NCBI GenBank assembly: GCA_001604105.1 | Contig: LVAQ01000024.1 | Coordinates: 124,001 to 188,000, forward strand | DNA length: 64,000 bases | Origin: Clostridiales bacterium Firm_11 | GTDB taxonomy: Bacteria > Bacillota > Clostridia > Christensenellales > Aristaeellaceae | Direction of reading: 5' to 3' | In this document: positions 37,336 through 45,245 of the stretch, one piece after another | Position numbering within the stretch: the stretch's first letter is position 1 | Layout: the number at the start of each line of letters is the position of its first letter | Notes under the pieces: generated by a model | The model's database searches: none | What the model saw: the letters and a program-made list of their open reading frames with translations, nothing else | What the model was told of the DNA's origin: nothing | Position numbers and translations under genes: made by a program

Positions 37336-38355
37336 TCAGCCCGCGCGGCTGATGACTGTCTGCCGCTTTTTGCGACTGAAGAGCTTGCGCAGTTTGGGGT
37401 TTGTGCCGGCAAAGCGGAAGGATACGGTTACCACCAGCAAAATACCCACAGGAATATCCAAATACTGTGTGGAAAGCCCATTCAAGCTTAGGCCAATGCG
37501 CAGCAGCCCCACTGCCAGCGCCGCCAGCGCAGAGCCGACAATTCCGCCGCTCCCGCCAAGGTTGCTGGTGCCGCCCAGCACAACCGCCGTTACGATGGGC
37601 AACGTGTACCCAGCGCCCATATCCGCCTTGGCCGTGCCCAGGTACGCGGTCAGCAGAATGCCCGCAATCGCCGCGCTCAGGCCGGAAAGCGTGTACGTGC
37701 TCATGATGACAGCGCGGGTGTTGATGCCGCAAAACTCAGCGGCATTGGGGTTTACACCGCACAGGAAAATCTTGCGACCGTAATTGGTTCGATGAAGCAA
37801 TACATAGCCAATCACCACAAGCGCGATGAAGATGACAAACTGCATGGGCACAACCCCAAAGAGTTCCGTTTTGCTGAGGGCACGAAACGCCTCCGGAAAG
37901 TCGCTGATGCCTTGGTACGCCTCTTTCGCGCTCAGGTTGGTAACGGCAAGCGCCAGCCCGGAGTAAAGGAAGGATCCGCCCAGCGTAACCACCATCGGCT
38001 GCACCCCTGTATACGCTACAAAGAAGCCGCTCAATGTGCCGCACAGCGCCCCCGCGATCAACGCAACAATGCTTGCCACAAAAATGTTCAGTCCCGCATC
38101 GTTCCAAAGCACGCCCACCATGATGCTCGTGAGTCCAACAATGGAGCCTGCCTGGATATCAATGCCGCCGGTGATCATGACATACGTCACAAAAAGCGAG
38201 ATGATGCACACCGGTATAAACTGGTTGAGTCCGCTGAAAAGTCGTTTGAGGTTCAAGAATTTGGGGCTCAAGGTGCCAAACACAACAAACTCCAGCACAA
38301 TCACCAGAACCAAGAAAGTTTCCCAGCGGACGACCAGCTTTTGAAGCTTACGCAC
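37336..38355 (-). CDS. lsrD: LsrD, autoinducer-2 ABC transporter permease
   Basis: This is one of two membrane subunits of the AI-2 importer, with about nine or ten helices and 339 residues from the proposed start. It aligns well with E. coli LsrD: VITGGIDIQAGSIVGL, GVQPMVVTLGGSFLYSG and TAVVLGGTSNLGGSGG. A GTG start at 38355 has AAAGGGG nine bases upstream and overlaps the lsrC end by eight bases, mirroring the lsrA-lsrC junction; the ATG at 38376 is an alternative. A small GCGCGC hairpin lies in the 70-base gap before lsrB. Confidence 0.92.
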   Translation of the reverse strand: MRKLQKLVVRWETFLVLVIVLEFVVFGTLSPKFLNLKRLFSGLNQFIPVCIISLFVTYVMITGGIDIQAGSIVGLTSIMVGVLWNDAGLNIFVASIVALIAGALCGTLSGFFVAYTGVQPMVVTLGGSFLYSGLALAVTNLSAKEAYQGISDFPEAFRALSKTELFGVVPMQFVIFIALVVIGYVLLHRTNYGRKIFLCGVNPNAAEFCGINTRAVIMSTYTLSGLSAAIAGILLTAYLGTAKADMGAGYTLPIVTAVVLGGTSNLGGSGGIVGSALAALAVGLLRIGLSLNGLSTQYLDIPVGILLVVTVSFRFAGTNPKLRKLFSRKKRQTVISRAG

Positions 38356-39367
38356 TGTGCGTCGCCCCCTTTCCATCGGTGATCGCGTGCAACGTCTTTG
38401 CCGCCAATCGCTCACGACGCGCTTTCTCCACCGCGCGCCTGCGAATCAGCGAATCGGATACGACGATGATAATCAGCAGGATGCCGGTGATGGTATTATC
38501 ATAATCCGAGGAAAGGCCCACAAACACCAGCACCCGGCTGATGGAAGCCATGATGGCCGCTCCCACGCTCGCGCCGATGACCGACCCCACCCCGCCTGAG
38601 AGGCTGATGCCGCCAAGCACGCAAGCCGCGATAACCTTCATCTCGTAGCCGTTGCCCGCGATGGGCGTTACAAAACCAACACGGCTTACATACAGCACCC
38701 CGCCAACCGCAGCCAGGATACCGCACAGGGCAAACGCCTTAAACTTGGTGATATCCACCGGGATGCCCAGCAGCGTTGCGCCGCCAATGTTATCGCCCAC
38801 TGCCGCGAAATACTTGCCGCGTTTGGTACGGGTCAGGAACAAATGAACCAGCAACATGAGCACCAGCGCGCCCAGGTAAAAATACGTGATCGCATCAAAC
38901 AGCCTGCCCTGTGATAGGCTCTTGAAATCAAAGGAAATGTTCTCTACCCACTTGCCATTCGTGTATACGTAGATCAGGCCACGTACAATGCCGTTCACAC
39001 CCAGCGTCATAATAATGGAAGGGATTTTGAGCACCGTCACCCCAAACCCGTTTACCGAGCCGATGAGCAGTCCCACCACAAGCGCCGCGATAATTGCCAT
39101 GTGCCACGGCTGTCCATCGCGGATCATGGTGCCGCTGATGGTTGCCGTCATGCCCAGCGTAGCGCCTACCGAAACGTCTATCTCGCCTGTGATGATCACC
39201 AGCGCAATGCCGATTGCCACTACCGTAAACACCACAGAGCTGTTGAAACAAAGCCATATGTTGGTCGCAGACAGGAAGGCGGGGTTTATCATCCCTACGC
39301 CCCAAAACATGAGAACAATGAACGCGAAAGCTGTGATCTCACGGGAATGCAGCAGCTTCTTAAGCAC
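38348..39367 (-). CDS. lsrC: LsrC, autoinducer-2 ABC transporter permease
   Basis: This is the second membrane subunit of the AI-2 importer, 339 residues. The N-terminus LKKLLHSREITAF matches the start of E. coli LsrC, and IDVSVGATLGM, LKIPSIIMTLG, GKWVE, AVGDNIGGATLLGI and MKVIAACVLGGISLSGG are shared. That N-terminal match and an AAGGGAG eight bases upstream favour GTG at 39367 over the GTG at 39376. It overlaps lsrA by eight bases, so translation is coupled. Confidence 0.93.
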   Translation of the reverse strand: MLKKLLHSREITAFAFIVLMFWGVGMINPAFLSATNIWLCFNSSVVFTVVAIGIALVIITGEIDVSVGATLGMTATISGTMIRDGQPWHMAIIAALVVGLLIGSVNGFGVTVLKIPSIIMTLGVNGIVRGLIYVYTNGKWVENISFDFKSLSQGRLFDAITYFYLGALVLMLLVHLFLTRTKRGKYFAAVGDNIGGATLLGIPVDITKFKAFALCGILAAVGGVLYVSRVGFVTPIAGNGYEMKVIAACVLGGISLSGGVGSVIGASVGAAIMASISRVLVFVGLSSDYDNTITGILLIIIVVSDSLIRRRAVEKARRERLAAKTLHAITDGKGATHSA

Positions 39368-40880
39368 CGGACGCACTCCCTTCTATTACGCCAAAGGCGG
39401 CAGCCATCAGGTTATCCTGTGAGATGTCGCACTTGGCAAATTCCTGGTTGATATGCCCGCAGTACATGGTTACCGCGCGATCACTCAACTCAACAATCTC
39501 CTCCATATCCGAGGAAATGAGCAAAATGGCAAGTCCCTGTTCCTTGAGCTGCGCAATGATGTGATACACATCGCCGCGCGCCGCCGCATCGATGCCGCGG
39601 GTAGGCTCGTCCAGAATCAACACTTTGGGCATTGTGGAAAGCGATCGGGCGATGATCACTTTCTGCTGGTTGCCGCCGGAAAGTGAGCCAATGGTTTGAT
39701 CCTGCCCTGTTACCTTGGTTCGGAAAGCCTTGATATACTGATCCGTCAGCTTTCGCTCTTCCTTAAAATTGGTGAAGAAACGGCTCATGCGGTTCAGGTT
39801 TGCAGCGGTGGTGTTGGCGGCAACATCGCTCAAACGGAAGATGCCGTTCAGGAACCTGTCCTCTGCCACATAATTGAGCCCGGCTTCCAGCATGGCACGG
39901 GTGCTTAATCCCGTAACATCGCGTCCCTGGATGTACACCTTCCCGCTCTTGACTACGTCACGGCCAAAGATGGTCGTAGCAAGCTCCGTACGTCCCGCGC
40001 CCACAACGCCTGCCAGCCCGAGTATCTCCCCGGGATAAACCTGAAGGCTTACATCGTTGAAACCATATCCCGTCAGGTTCTCAACCACCAGCAGCGGATC
40101 CTTACCTGTCAAATCCTGCGCTACGCACGCGTTTGCAGCATCGCGTACATCCGCATTGGGCGGCAGCAGTCCCGCCACCAGCATGTCCCGCGTGAAATCA
40201 GTCACAGGGCCATTCAGGGTAATCACACCGTCGCGCATAATCAATACCTGATCGGCAATCTGGAACACCTCGGTCAAGCGATGGGTGATATAAATGATGC
40301 TGATGCCCTTGGCTTTCAGATCTTCCACCGTTTTGAAAAGGCTCTTAACTTCGTTAAACGTAAGGGAGCTGGTGGGCTCGTCCAAAATAAGCAAACGAGC
40401 ATCCCGCATCAGCCCGCGCAGCAGTTCTACCAACTGCTGTTCCGCTATGGAAAGCGTTGCCGCCCGCCTGCCCAAATCCATGTTCCAGCCAAGGTGGTTA
40501 ATCAAGCCGGCAAGCCGCTTGCGCAACACCGAGCTGTTTTCCTTGAAACCCATGAGCACGTTCTCTTCCACTGTCATATTGGGGAAAAGCATGGGCTCCT
40601 GCGGCACAAGGTAGATACCGGCAGCTAAAGAAGCTGCGGGCTTTCCCAGTTTAGCGAGTTTGCCATCCAAATAGATATCGCCGTCATCCGGCTGATAAAT
40701 CCCCATGATGATCTTCATCAGGGTGCTTTTTCCGGCGCCATTACCACCGATCAGCGCCACAACGGAGCCGCGGGTAATGTCCAGATCAACGCCCTTGAGC
40801 ACGGAGTTGGAGCCGAATGCTTTGGTGATTCCACGCACCGAGAGCATGGCGTCACGGGGCAACCGTATTGCTTCGTTCAT
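39360..40880 (-). CDS. lsrA: LsrA, autoinducer-2 ABC transporter ATPase
   Basis: This is the double-domain ATPase of the AI-2 importer, 506 residues. Domain 1 has Walker A GGNGAGKST, signature LSIAEQQ and Walker B LLILDEPTSSL. Domain 2 has the usual degenerate Walker A (GVVGAGRTE), signature LSGGNQQKV and LILDEPTRGID. This layout is shared by RbsA, XylG and LsrA; the neighbouring genes identify it as LsrA. ATG 40880 has GGGGG eight bases upstream. It heads the operon lsrA-lsrC-lsrD-lsrB-lsrF, divergent from lsrR-lsrK. Confidence 0.94.
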   Translation of the reverse strand: MNEAIRLPRDAMLSVRGITKAFGSNSVLKGVDLDITRGSVVALIGGNGAGKSTLMKIIMGIYQPDDGDIYLDGKLAKLGKPAASLAAGIYLVPQEPMLFPNMTVEENVLMGFKENSSVLRKRLAGLINHLGWNMDLGRRAATLSIAEQQLVELLRGLMRDARLLILDEPTSSLTFNEVKSLFKTVEDLKAKGISIIYITHRLTEVFQIADQVLIMRDGVITLNGPVTDFTRDMLVAGLLPPNADVRDAANACVAQDLTGKDPLLVVENLTGYGFNDVSLQVYPGEILGLAGVVGAGRTELATTIFGRDVVKSGKVYIQGRDVTGLSTRAMLEAGLNYVAEDRFLNGIFRLSDVAANTTAANLNRMSRFFTNFKEERKLTDQYIKAFRTKVTGQDQTIGSLSGGNQQKVIIARSLSTMPKVLILDEPTRGIDAAARGDVYHIIAQLKEQGLAILLISSDMEEIVELSDRAVTMYCGHINQEFAKCDISQDNLMAAAFGVIEGSASGA

Positions 40881-40922
40881 GAACCGAACCCCCAATGGTC
40901 AATACAAATGTTAGACCATTAT

Positions 40923-40937
40923 CATTTTGTTCCTGCT
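40923..40937. promoter_or_regulatory. Candidate LsrR operator at the lsrA promoter
   Basis: CATTTTGTTCCTGCT lies just downstream of the lsrA -10 box, over the expected transcription start. Its last twelve bases recur exactly at 41169-41180, downstream of the lsrR promoter. The repetition at two divergent promoters of a regulator and its target operon suggests LsrR binding; this is inference. Confidence 0.5.
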
Positions 40938-40940
40938 GCT

Positions 40941-40969
40941 ATGATACCCTCTCTCGATACATTTGTCAA
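40941..40969 (-). promoter_or_regulatory. Promoter of the lsrACDBF operon
   Basis: Minus strand TTGACA (40964-40969) and TATCAT (40941-40946) are 17 bases apart. An ACAAATGT arm in the -35 region is matched by ACATTTGT near the ribosome site, which may also contribute to regulation. Confidence 0.8.
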
Positions 40970-41123
40970 CGTCCTGCGCAAAAAAAGTTGTGTATCGCAT
41001 CGCAAACGGTGAAAATTCCAGCTATTTATTGTCTATTTTTTATATTTGATGGCATGCATTTATGTCTGTTATTGGCTCCTCGGGCGTGTTTCCTCCATAA
41101 TAGACAAGTTTTATCACAAACAA

Positions 41124-41152
41124 TTGACACCCATTCAAACTGGTGATATACT
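41124..41152 (+). promoter_or_regulatory. Promoter of the lsrRK operon
   Basis: TTGACA (41124-41129) and TATACT (41147-41152) are separated by 17 bases, 63 bases before the lsrR start. Confidence 0.8.
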
Positions 41153-41166
41153 GTTTTCAGAAATGA

Positions 41167-41180
41167 CATTTGTTCCTGCT
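41167..41180. promoter_or_regulatory. Candidate LsrR operator in the lsrR leader
   Basis: CATTTGTTCCTGCT shares twelve bases with the site at the lsrA promoter and adjoins a small palindrome, AAATG-A-CATTT. Its place in the leader suggests autoregulation. Confidence 0.45.
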
Positions 41181-41214
41181 TGCAACTTTTGCATTCAGCA
41201 GCGGAGGAGGTACC

Positions 41215-42138
41215 ATGGATTACGAAGAATCGCAAATGACCAAAATCGCCTGGTACTATTATTTTGAAAACATGACCCAACAGCATGTCGCGGATACGCT
41301 GGGCATCAGCCGCATGCGGGTCATCAAGCTGCTGGAGAAGGCACGCCAGACCGGCATTATCCAGTTCCATCTGCGTAAGGATGGCGAAAGCCGCATGAAG
41401 CTGGAGCGCGGCCTGATGGATCGCTACGGCCTCAAGGATGCGTTTATCGTTCCCTCTTCGCTCAGCAAAACGCAGGTGAACGCGGCCATCGCCGAAGCGG
41501 CCAGCATGTACATATCCGAACGGTTGACACAAAACAGCTTCATCAATATGGGCTATGGCGATACGCCCAGCCGCGTGCTCAACAACCTGGCTACCATGGC
41601 AGAGCGCCCCATCACCTGCGTATCGCTGACCGGCGGTGTAAGCTACTACCTGCCGGATACCCGCAGCAATGTGTTTAACGCCAAACTCCACTTAATTCCA
41701 ACGCCGCTTTTGGCCAGCAGCAAAGAAATGGCCGATGCCATGCGCCACGAGGCCAGCGTTTCAGAAATCAGCCGTATGATCAGCCTTGCGCAGCTAACGG
41801 TGGTCGGCATCGGCGCCATGCATGAAAGCGCGACTATTTTCAAAAGCGGTATTCTCAATCACAATGATTTTCTATACCTGCAAATGCAGGGCGCTGTGGG
41901 TGATTTGCTCAGCCACTTCATCGACCGCGATGGCAACCTGATTGAAACCCCGTTGGAGGCAAGGCTCATCAGCACTTCGCTCAACAAGCTCAAGGCGCTG
42001 CAAAACGTGATCGGCGTTGCGGCTGGCGATGTGAAGGTGAACGCGATCCGCGCCGCGCTCAAAGGCGGCTATCTGGATGTGCTCATTTCCGATGACAGCA
42101 CTGCCGAAAAACTGCTGGCCGAAGAGAGCGAAGCTTAA
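41215..42138 (+). CDS. lsrR: LsrR, AI-2-responsive SorC-family repressor
   Basis: LsrR represses the lsr genes and is released by phospho-AI-2 made by LsrK. The 307-residue protein has an N-terminal helix-turn-helix (about 20-48; MTQQHVADTLGISRMRVIKLLEKA) and a sugar-binding effector domain with SLTGGVSYY, PTPLLASS, VVGIGAM, GAVGDLLSHF and AALKGGYLDVLISD, all paralleled in E. coli LsrR. The GGAGGAGG site fixes ATG 41215. It is divergent from lsrA and 62 bases ahead of lsrK, the same arrangement as in enteric bacteria. Confidence 0.92.
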   Translation: MDYEESQMTKIAWYYYFENMTQQHVADTLGISRMRVIKLLEKARQTGIIQFHLRKDGESRMKLERGLMDRYGLKDAFIVPSSLSKTQVNAAIAEAASMYISERLTQNSFINMGYGDTPSRVLNNLATMAERPITCVSLTGGVSYYLPDTRSNVFNAKLHLIPTPLLASSKEMADAMRHEASVSEISRMISLAQLTVVGIGAMHESATIFKSGILNHNDFLYLQMQGAVGDLLSHFIDRDGNLIETPLEARLISTSLNKLKALQNVIGVAAGDVKVNAIRAALKGGYLDVLISDDSTAEKLLAEESEA

Positions 42139-42200
42139 CCTCAAGCCGAAACGCAGCAGGGCGCGCATTGTGCCCAGACAATCGCAATGGAGGAAAACCA

Positions 42201-43766
42201 ATGGCTAAACAGTACTTAATGGCCATCGATGCCGGCACCGGCAGTGTGCGTGCCGTATTATTCACAGTGGCAGGCGCGCAGGTAGGCTGTGTTCAACACG
42301 AATGGACGCACAGCGAGGATCCGCGTTTCCCCGGCAGCATGGATTTTGACTGGGTCAAAAACTGGGCGCTGGCCAGCGAGTGCGTCCGCGGCGTGCTGGC
42401 ACAGACGGGCGTTGCGCCGCAAGACATCGCCGCCATCAGCACCACCTGCATGCGCGAAGGCATTGTGCTCTATGATGCGGCCGGGCAAGAGATTTGGGCA
42501 TGCGCCAATGTGGACGCGCGCAGCGTGGATGAAGTAGGTCAGCTCATCCGCATGGATCCAGAAATGGAGAAGGAGATCTACGCCGTTTCAGGGCAAACCT
42601 ATGCACTGGGCGCGCTTCCCCGTATCCTGTGGGTCAAGAATAAGCTGCCAGATCTCTACAAACGTGTCGCGAAAATCGGCATGTTCAACGATTGGCTATG
42701 CTATAAACTCACCGGCGTTTTGGCGGTCGAGCCCAGCAACGGCAGCACCACCGGAATTTTCGATTTGCAAAAACGCGCATGGGATAGCCAGATTATGCGC
42801 AAAGTTGGGTTGAAAGATGATATTCTGCCGCCAGTCGCGGAGTGCGGCAGCATCGTAGGCACGGTCAATACAAAAGGCGCGGCAGATACCGGGCTTGCGG
42901 TTGGTACGGCCGTGGTTGCCGGGGGCGGCGATTCCCAACTGGGCTGCGTGGGTGTGGGCGTAGTGGATGAAGGCCAAGCCGCAGTTTTTGGCGGCAGTTT
43001 CTGGCAGTACGAGTTCAATACCACAAGCGGCGCGACCGATGCGCAGTGCCGTGTGCGTGTCAACTGCCACGCTGTGCCTAATCTATGGCAGAATGAAGCC
43101 ATTGCCTTTATGCCCGGGCTTGCCATGCGATGGTTCCGCGACGCCTTTTGTCAGGAAGAAATCCGCCTGTCCAGGGAACAGGGCACCGATCCTTACGCCC
43201 TCATGAACGCCGAAGCCGCGAAAATTCCCGCAGGAAGCTATGGCATGATGTGCACCTTCAGCGATGTGATGGACTACATCGCCTGGAAACATGCTGCGCC
43301 CACCTTTACGAACTTCGACTTTGACCCCGCCAAATTCAACAAGTATACCTTCTACCGCGCCATTATGGAAAACGCAGCGCTGGTGACCAAAGGGCATTTG
43401 GAACTCGTACGGGAGGCTACCGGTAAGGCGCCCAGCGAGATCATATTCGCGGGCGGCGCCAGCAAAGGAGCGGTATGGTGCCAGATCGTCGCGGATGTGC
43501 TGGGCATCCCCGTGAAAGTTCCGGTAGTTAAAGAAGCAACCGCGCTGGGCGCGGCAATCCTTGCCGGGTATGGAGTTGGCTTATATGCAGATATTTCGGA
43601 AACTGCACGCAAGCTGGTTCAGTGGGAGAACACCTATGTGCCCGACATGGAAAATCACAGAGTATACCAGGAGATATACGCGCCTTGGCGCGAAGTATAT
43701 CAAGCCCAGCTTGCGCTGAGCGACCGAGGCCTGACCCGGCACATGTGGATCGCGCCCGGATTGTAA
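42201..43766 (+). CDS. lsrK: LsrK, autoinducer-2 kinase
   Basis: LsrK phosphorylates linear AI-2 (DPD) after import, trapping it and creating the LsrR inducer. The 521-residue FGGY kinase matches E. coli LsrK along its whole length: AIDAGTGSVRAVLF, CMREGIVLYD, WACANVDARS, SNGSTTGIFDL, GGGDSQLGC, MRWFRDAFC, FAGGASKGAVW, PVVKEATALGAA and a conserved end, GLTRHMWIAPGL. GGAGG lies seven bases before ATG 42201. This is the firmest single identification of the locus as an AI-2 rather than a sugar system. Confidence 0.96.
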   Translation: MAKQYLMAIDAGTGSVRAVLFTVAGAQVGCVQHEWTHSEDPRFPGSMDFDWVKNWALASECVRGVLAQTGVAPQDIAAISTTCMREGIVLYDAAGQEIWACANVDARSVDEVGQLIRMDPEMEKEIYAVSGQTYALGALPRILWVKNKLPDLYKRVAKIGMFNDWLCYKLTGVLAVEPSNGSTTGIFDLQKRAWDSQIMRKVGLKDDILPPVAECGSIVGTVNTKGAADTGLAVGTAVVAGGGDSQLGCVGVGVVDEGQAAVFGGSFWQYEFNTTSGATDAQCRVRVNCHAVPNLWQNEAIAFMPGLAMRWFRDAFCQEEIRLSREQGTDPYALMNAEAAKIPAGSYGMMCTFSDVMDYIAWKHAAPTFTNFDFDPAKFNKYTFYRAIMENAALVTKGHLELVREATGKAPSEIIFAGGASKGAVWCQIVADVLGIPVKVPVVKEATALGAAILAGYGVGLYADISETARKLVQWENTYVPDMENHRVYQEIYAPWREVYQAQLALSDRGLTRHMWIAPGL

Positions 43767-43787
43767 TGATAAAAGGAGATTTTGACT

Positions 43788-44138
43788 ATGTTCATCGTCA
43801 ACGAAGCCGATCGGGAGTACCGTTTTGGCGACAGCGGTCCCAAGTACCTGATGAAGGGGCCGCGCATGAATTTTGCCCTTGTGCAATTCCAGGCCGGAGA
43901 GGATTTCAAAGCCCATTACCATAACGTAATGGAGGAAAACTTCTTCATTTTGGAAGGCGAAGTGGACATCGTAGTCGATGGGGTGATGCACCATCTGACG
44001 CCCGGGCAGCTTATCCATATCGAACCAAACGAAGTGCATTATGTAATCAACCAATCCGGCGCGCCCGTGAAAATGATCTCTACTCTAGCGCCCTTTACGG
44101 ATCCCGATAAGGTGGATGTAGACGATTATACCTACTGA
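43788..44138 (+). CDS. Small cupin-domain protein linked to lsrRK
   Basis: This is a 116-residue single-domain cupin. The first motif holds GEDFKAHYHNVMEENFFILEG, with two His and a Glu in the metal-binding positions, and the second has PGQLIHIEPNEVHYVIN. It has no signal peptide. AAAGGAG lies nine bases before ATG 43788, and the gene starts 21 bases after lsrK, so it is in the lsrRK transcript. It occupies the locus that lacks lsrG, so it may isomerise or otherwise handle the phospho-AI-2 product. That role is inferred from position only; cupins have many activities. Confidence 0.8.
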   Translation: MFIVNEADREYRFGDSGPKYLMKGPRMNFALVQFQAGEDFKAHYHNVMEENFFILEGEVDIVVDGVMHHLTPGQLIHIEPNEVHYVINQSGAPVKMISTLAPFTDPDKVDVDDYTY

Positions 44139-44194
44139 CCCCACCTGCCCTTATCCCACAATCAAACATGACAGCGTTTCCATCGCTTCATTGT

Positions 44195-44228
44195 GCCGCA
44201 GGCAGCCTTATTCTGCCTGCGGCTTTGT
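44195..44228 (+). terminator. Terminator of the lsrRK-cupin operon
   Basis: GCCGCAGGCAG (44195-44205) pairs perfectly with CTGCCTGCGGC (44213-44223), followed by TTTGTGG. Confidence 0.75.
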
Positions 44229-44324
44229 GGTATGCGTTTTTAGACGCATCCTTTTTGGTGTCGCTGTTTGCATGGTGACTGGCATCCGCCTGCAATGCTG
44301 ATCGAAGCCAACGCTCAGAACGTC

Positions 44325-44358
44325 CATTGTCACCTTGCTTATATTATGTGGTTGACAT
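44325..44358. promoter_or_regulatory. Possible BirA operator at bioY
   Basis: TTGTCACC (from 44327) and GGTTGACA (44350-44357) form an imperfect inverted repeat with a spacer of about 15 bases, overlapping the -35 box. Half-site sequence and spacing resemble biotin-repressor sites. One base is missing from the left arm, so this is tentative. Confidence 0.35.
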
Positions 44359-44380
44359 TCGGCTCCATATCTGATACCAT
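44352..44380 (+). promoter_or_regulatory. Promoter of bioY
   Basis: TTGACA (44352-44357) and TACCAT (44375-44380) are 17 bases apart; the bioY start is 38 bases further on. Confidence 0.65.
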
Positions 44381-44418
44381 GCCACCATCGCTTGCTCAAG
44401 CCAGAAAGGATGCTGCCC

Positions 44419-44979
44419 GTGACCACCTCCAAACCTCGCCTGACTACGCTGGATATGGTGTACATCGCGCTTTTTTCTGTACTCATTGCCATTTGTGCAT
44501 GGATTTCTATTCCCGCAACCATTCCCTTCACCTTGCAAACCTTTGCGGTCATGTGTGCCATGGGTCTGCTGGGGGGTAAGCGCAGTACTCTGACAGTGCT
44601 GCTCTATCTGCTGATGGGCAGCGTTGGACTTCCCGTGTTCTCCGGTTTTCGCGGTGGCATTGGGATGCTGCTGGGCGTTACAGGGGGCTATCTGATTGGG
44701 TTTCTGGCTTCCACCCTTGCATACTGGCTGCTAACCCACCTGCTGGGGAGTAGCCTCTGGGTGCGCCTGAGCGGCATGGTGCTTGGCCTTGTCCTATGTT
44801 ACGCGTTTGGCACCGCATGGTTTATGCTTGCCTATGCGGCTGCCACAGGCCCCATTGGGCTTGCCACCGCACTGGCCTGGTGCGTATTCCCCTTTGTGAT
44901 TCCTGAACTGGTAAAGATCGCCCTGGCTGCATTTGTGATGCGCGTTCTGCCCACACGTATAAAAGCCTTCCAACAGTGA
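44419..44979 (+). CDS. bioY: BioY, biotin-specific ECF transporter S component
   Basis: BioY binds biotin in the membrane and works with the shared EcfT/EcfA energy-coupling module, which is not encoded in this window. The 186 residues have six helices and typical BioY stretches such as ISIPATIPFTLQTFAVM, LLGGKRS, LLMGSVGLPVFSGFRGG and TGGYLIGF. A GTG start at 44419 has AGAAAGGA eight bases upstream; earlier in-frame starts are too close to it. It is a single-gene unit with its own promoter and terminator. Confidence 0.93.
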   Translation: MTTSKPRLTTLDMVYIALFSVLIAICAWISIPATIPFTLQTFAVMCAMGLLGGKRSTLTVLLYLLMGSVGLPVFSGFRGGIGMLLGVTGGYLIGFLASTLAYWLLTHLLGSSLWVRLSGMVLGLVLCYAFGTAWFMLAYAAATGPIGLATALAWCVFPFVIPELVKIALAAFVMRVLPTRIKAFQQ

Positions 44980-44995
44980 TAACGGGACTATACGT

Positions 44996-45042
44996 AAAAA
45001 AGCGCGGTACGCCTGGCTTTTCTCAGGCATACCGCGCTTTTT
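44996..45042. terminator. Strong bidirectional terminator between bioY and glgA
   Basis: AAAAAGCGCGGTA starts a long stem ending TACCGCGCTTTTT, with an inner GCCTG/CAGGC stem separated by one mismatch. A- and T-tracts on the two sides make it active in both directions. It lies 16 bases after bioY and 200 after glgA; 45043-45245 holds nothing I can name. Confidence 0.88.
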
Positions 45043-45245
45043 ACGCGTCGATGGTTACGGCTTCAAACCTATACGCCGTCTCCTCACAATCATTGATCAT
45101 CCATAACAAGGCGAACAGGTTTGTTCTGAAAACAGGGCTACGCAAAACCTATCTTGCGGCCTGCGACCTTGTAGTACAAAACCCTCCGCATATCATCGTG
45201 CCAGTATCCTAAAACCCAACCATGCAGCGGAATGCAAAACCGATG

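Noticed and set aside
36132..37352. 406-codon plus-strand open frame
   Set aside because: Antisense to lsrB and without homology-like features; lsrB has a signal peptide, ribosome site and conserved residues.
36204..44138. Rhamnose or ribose uptake locus instead of AI-2
   Set aside because: The LsrK, LsrF and LsrR matches and the gene order all point to AI-2; no sugar isomerase or aldolase of those pathways is present.
44995..45045. Riboswitch near bioY
   Set aside because: The strong hairpin is downstream of bioY and flanked by A and T tracts, so it is a bidirectional terminator.
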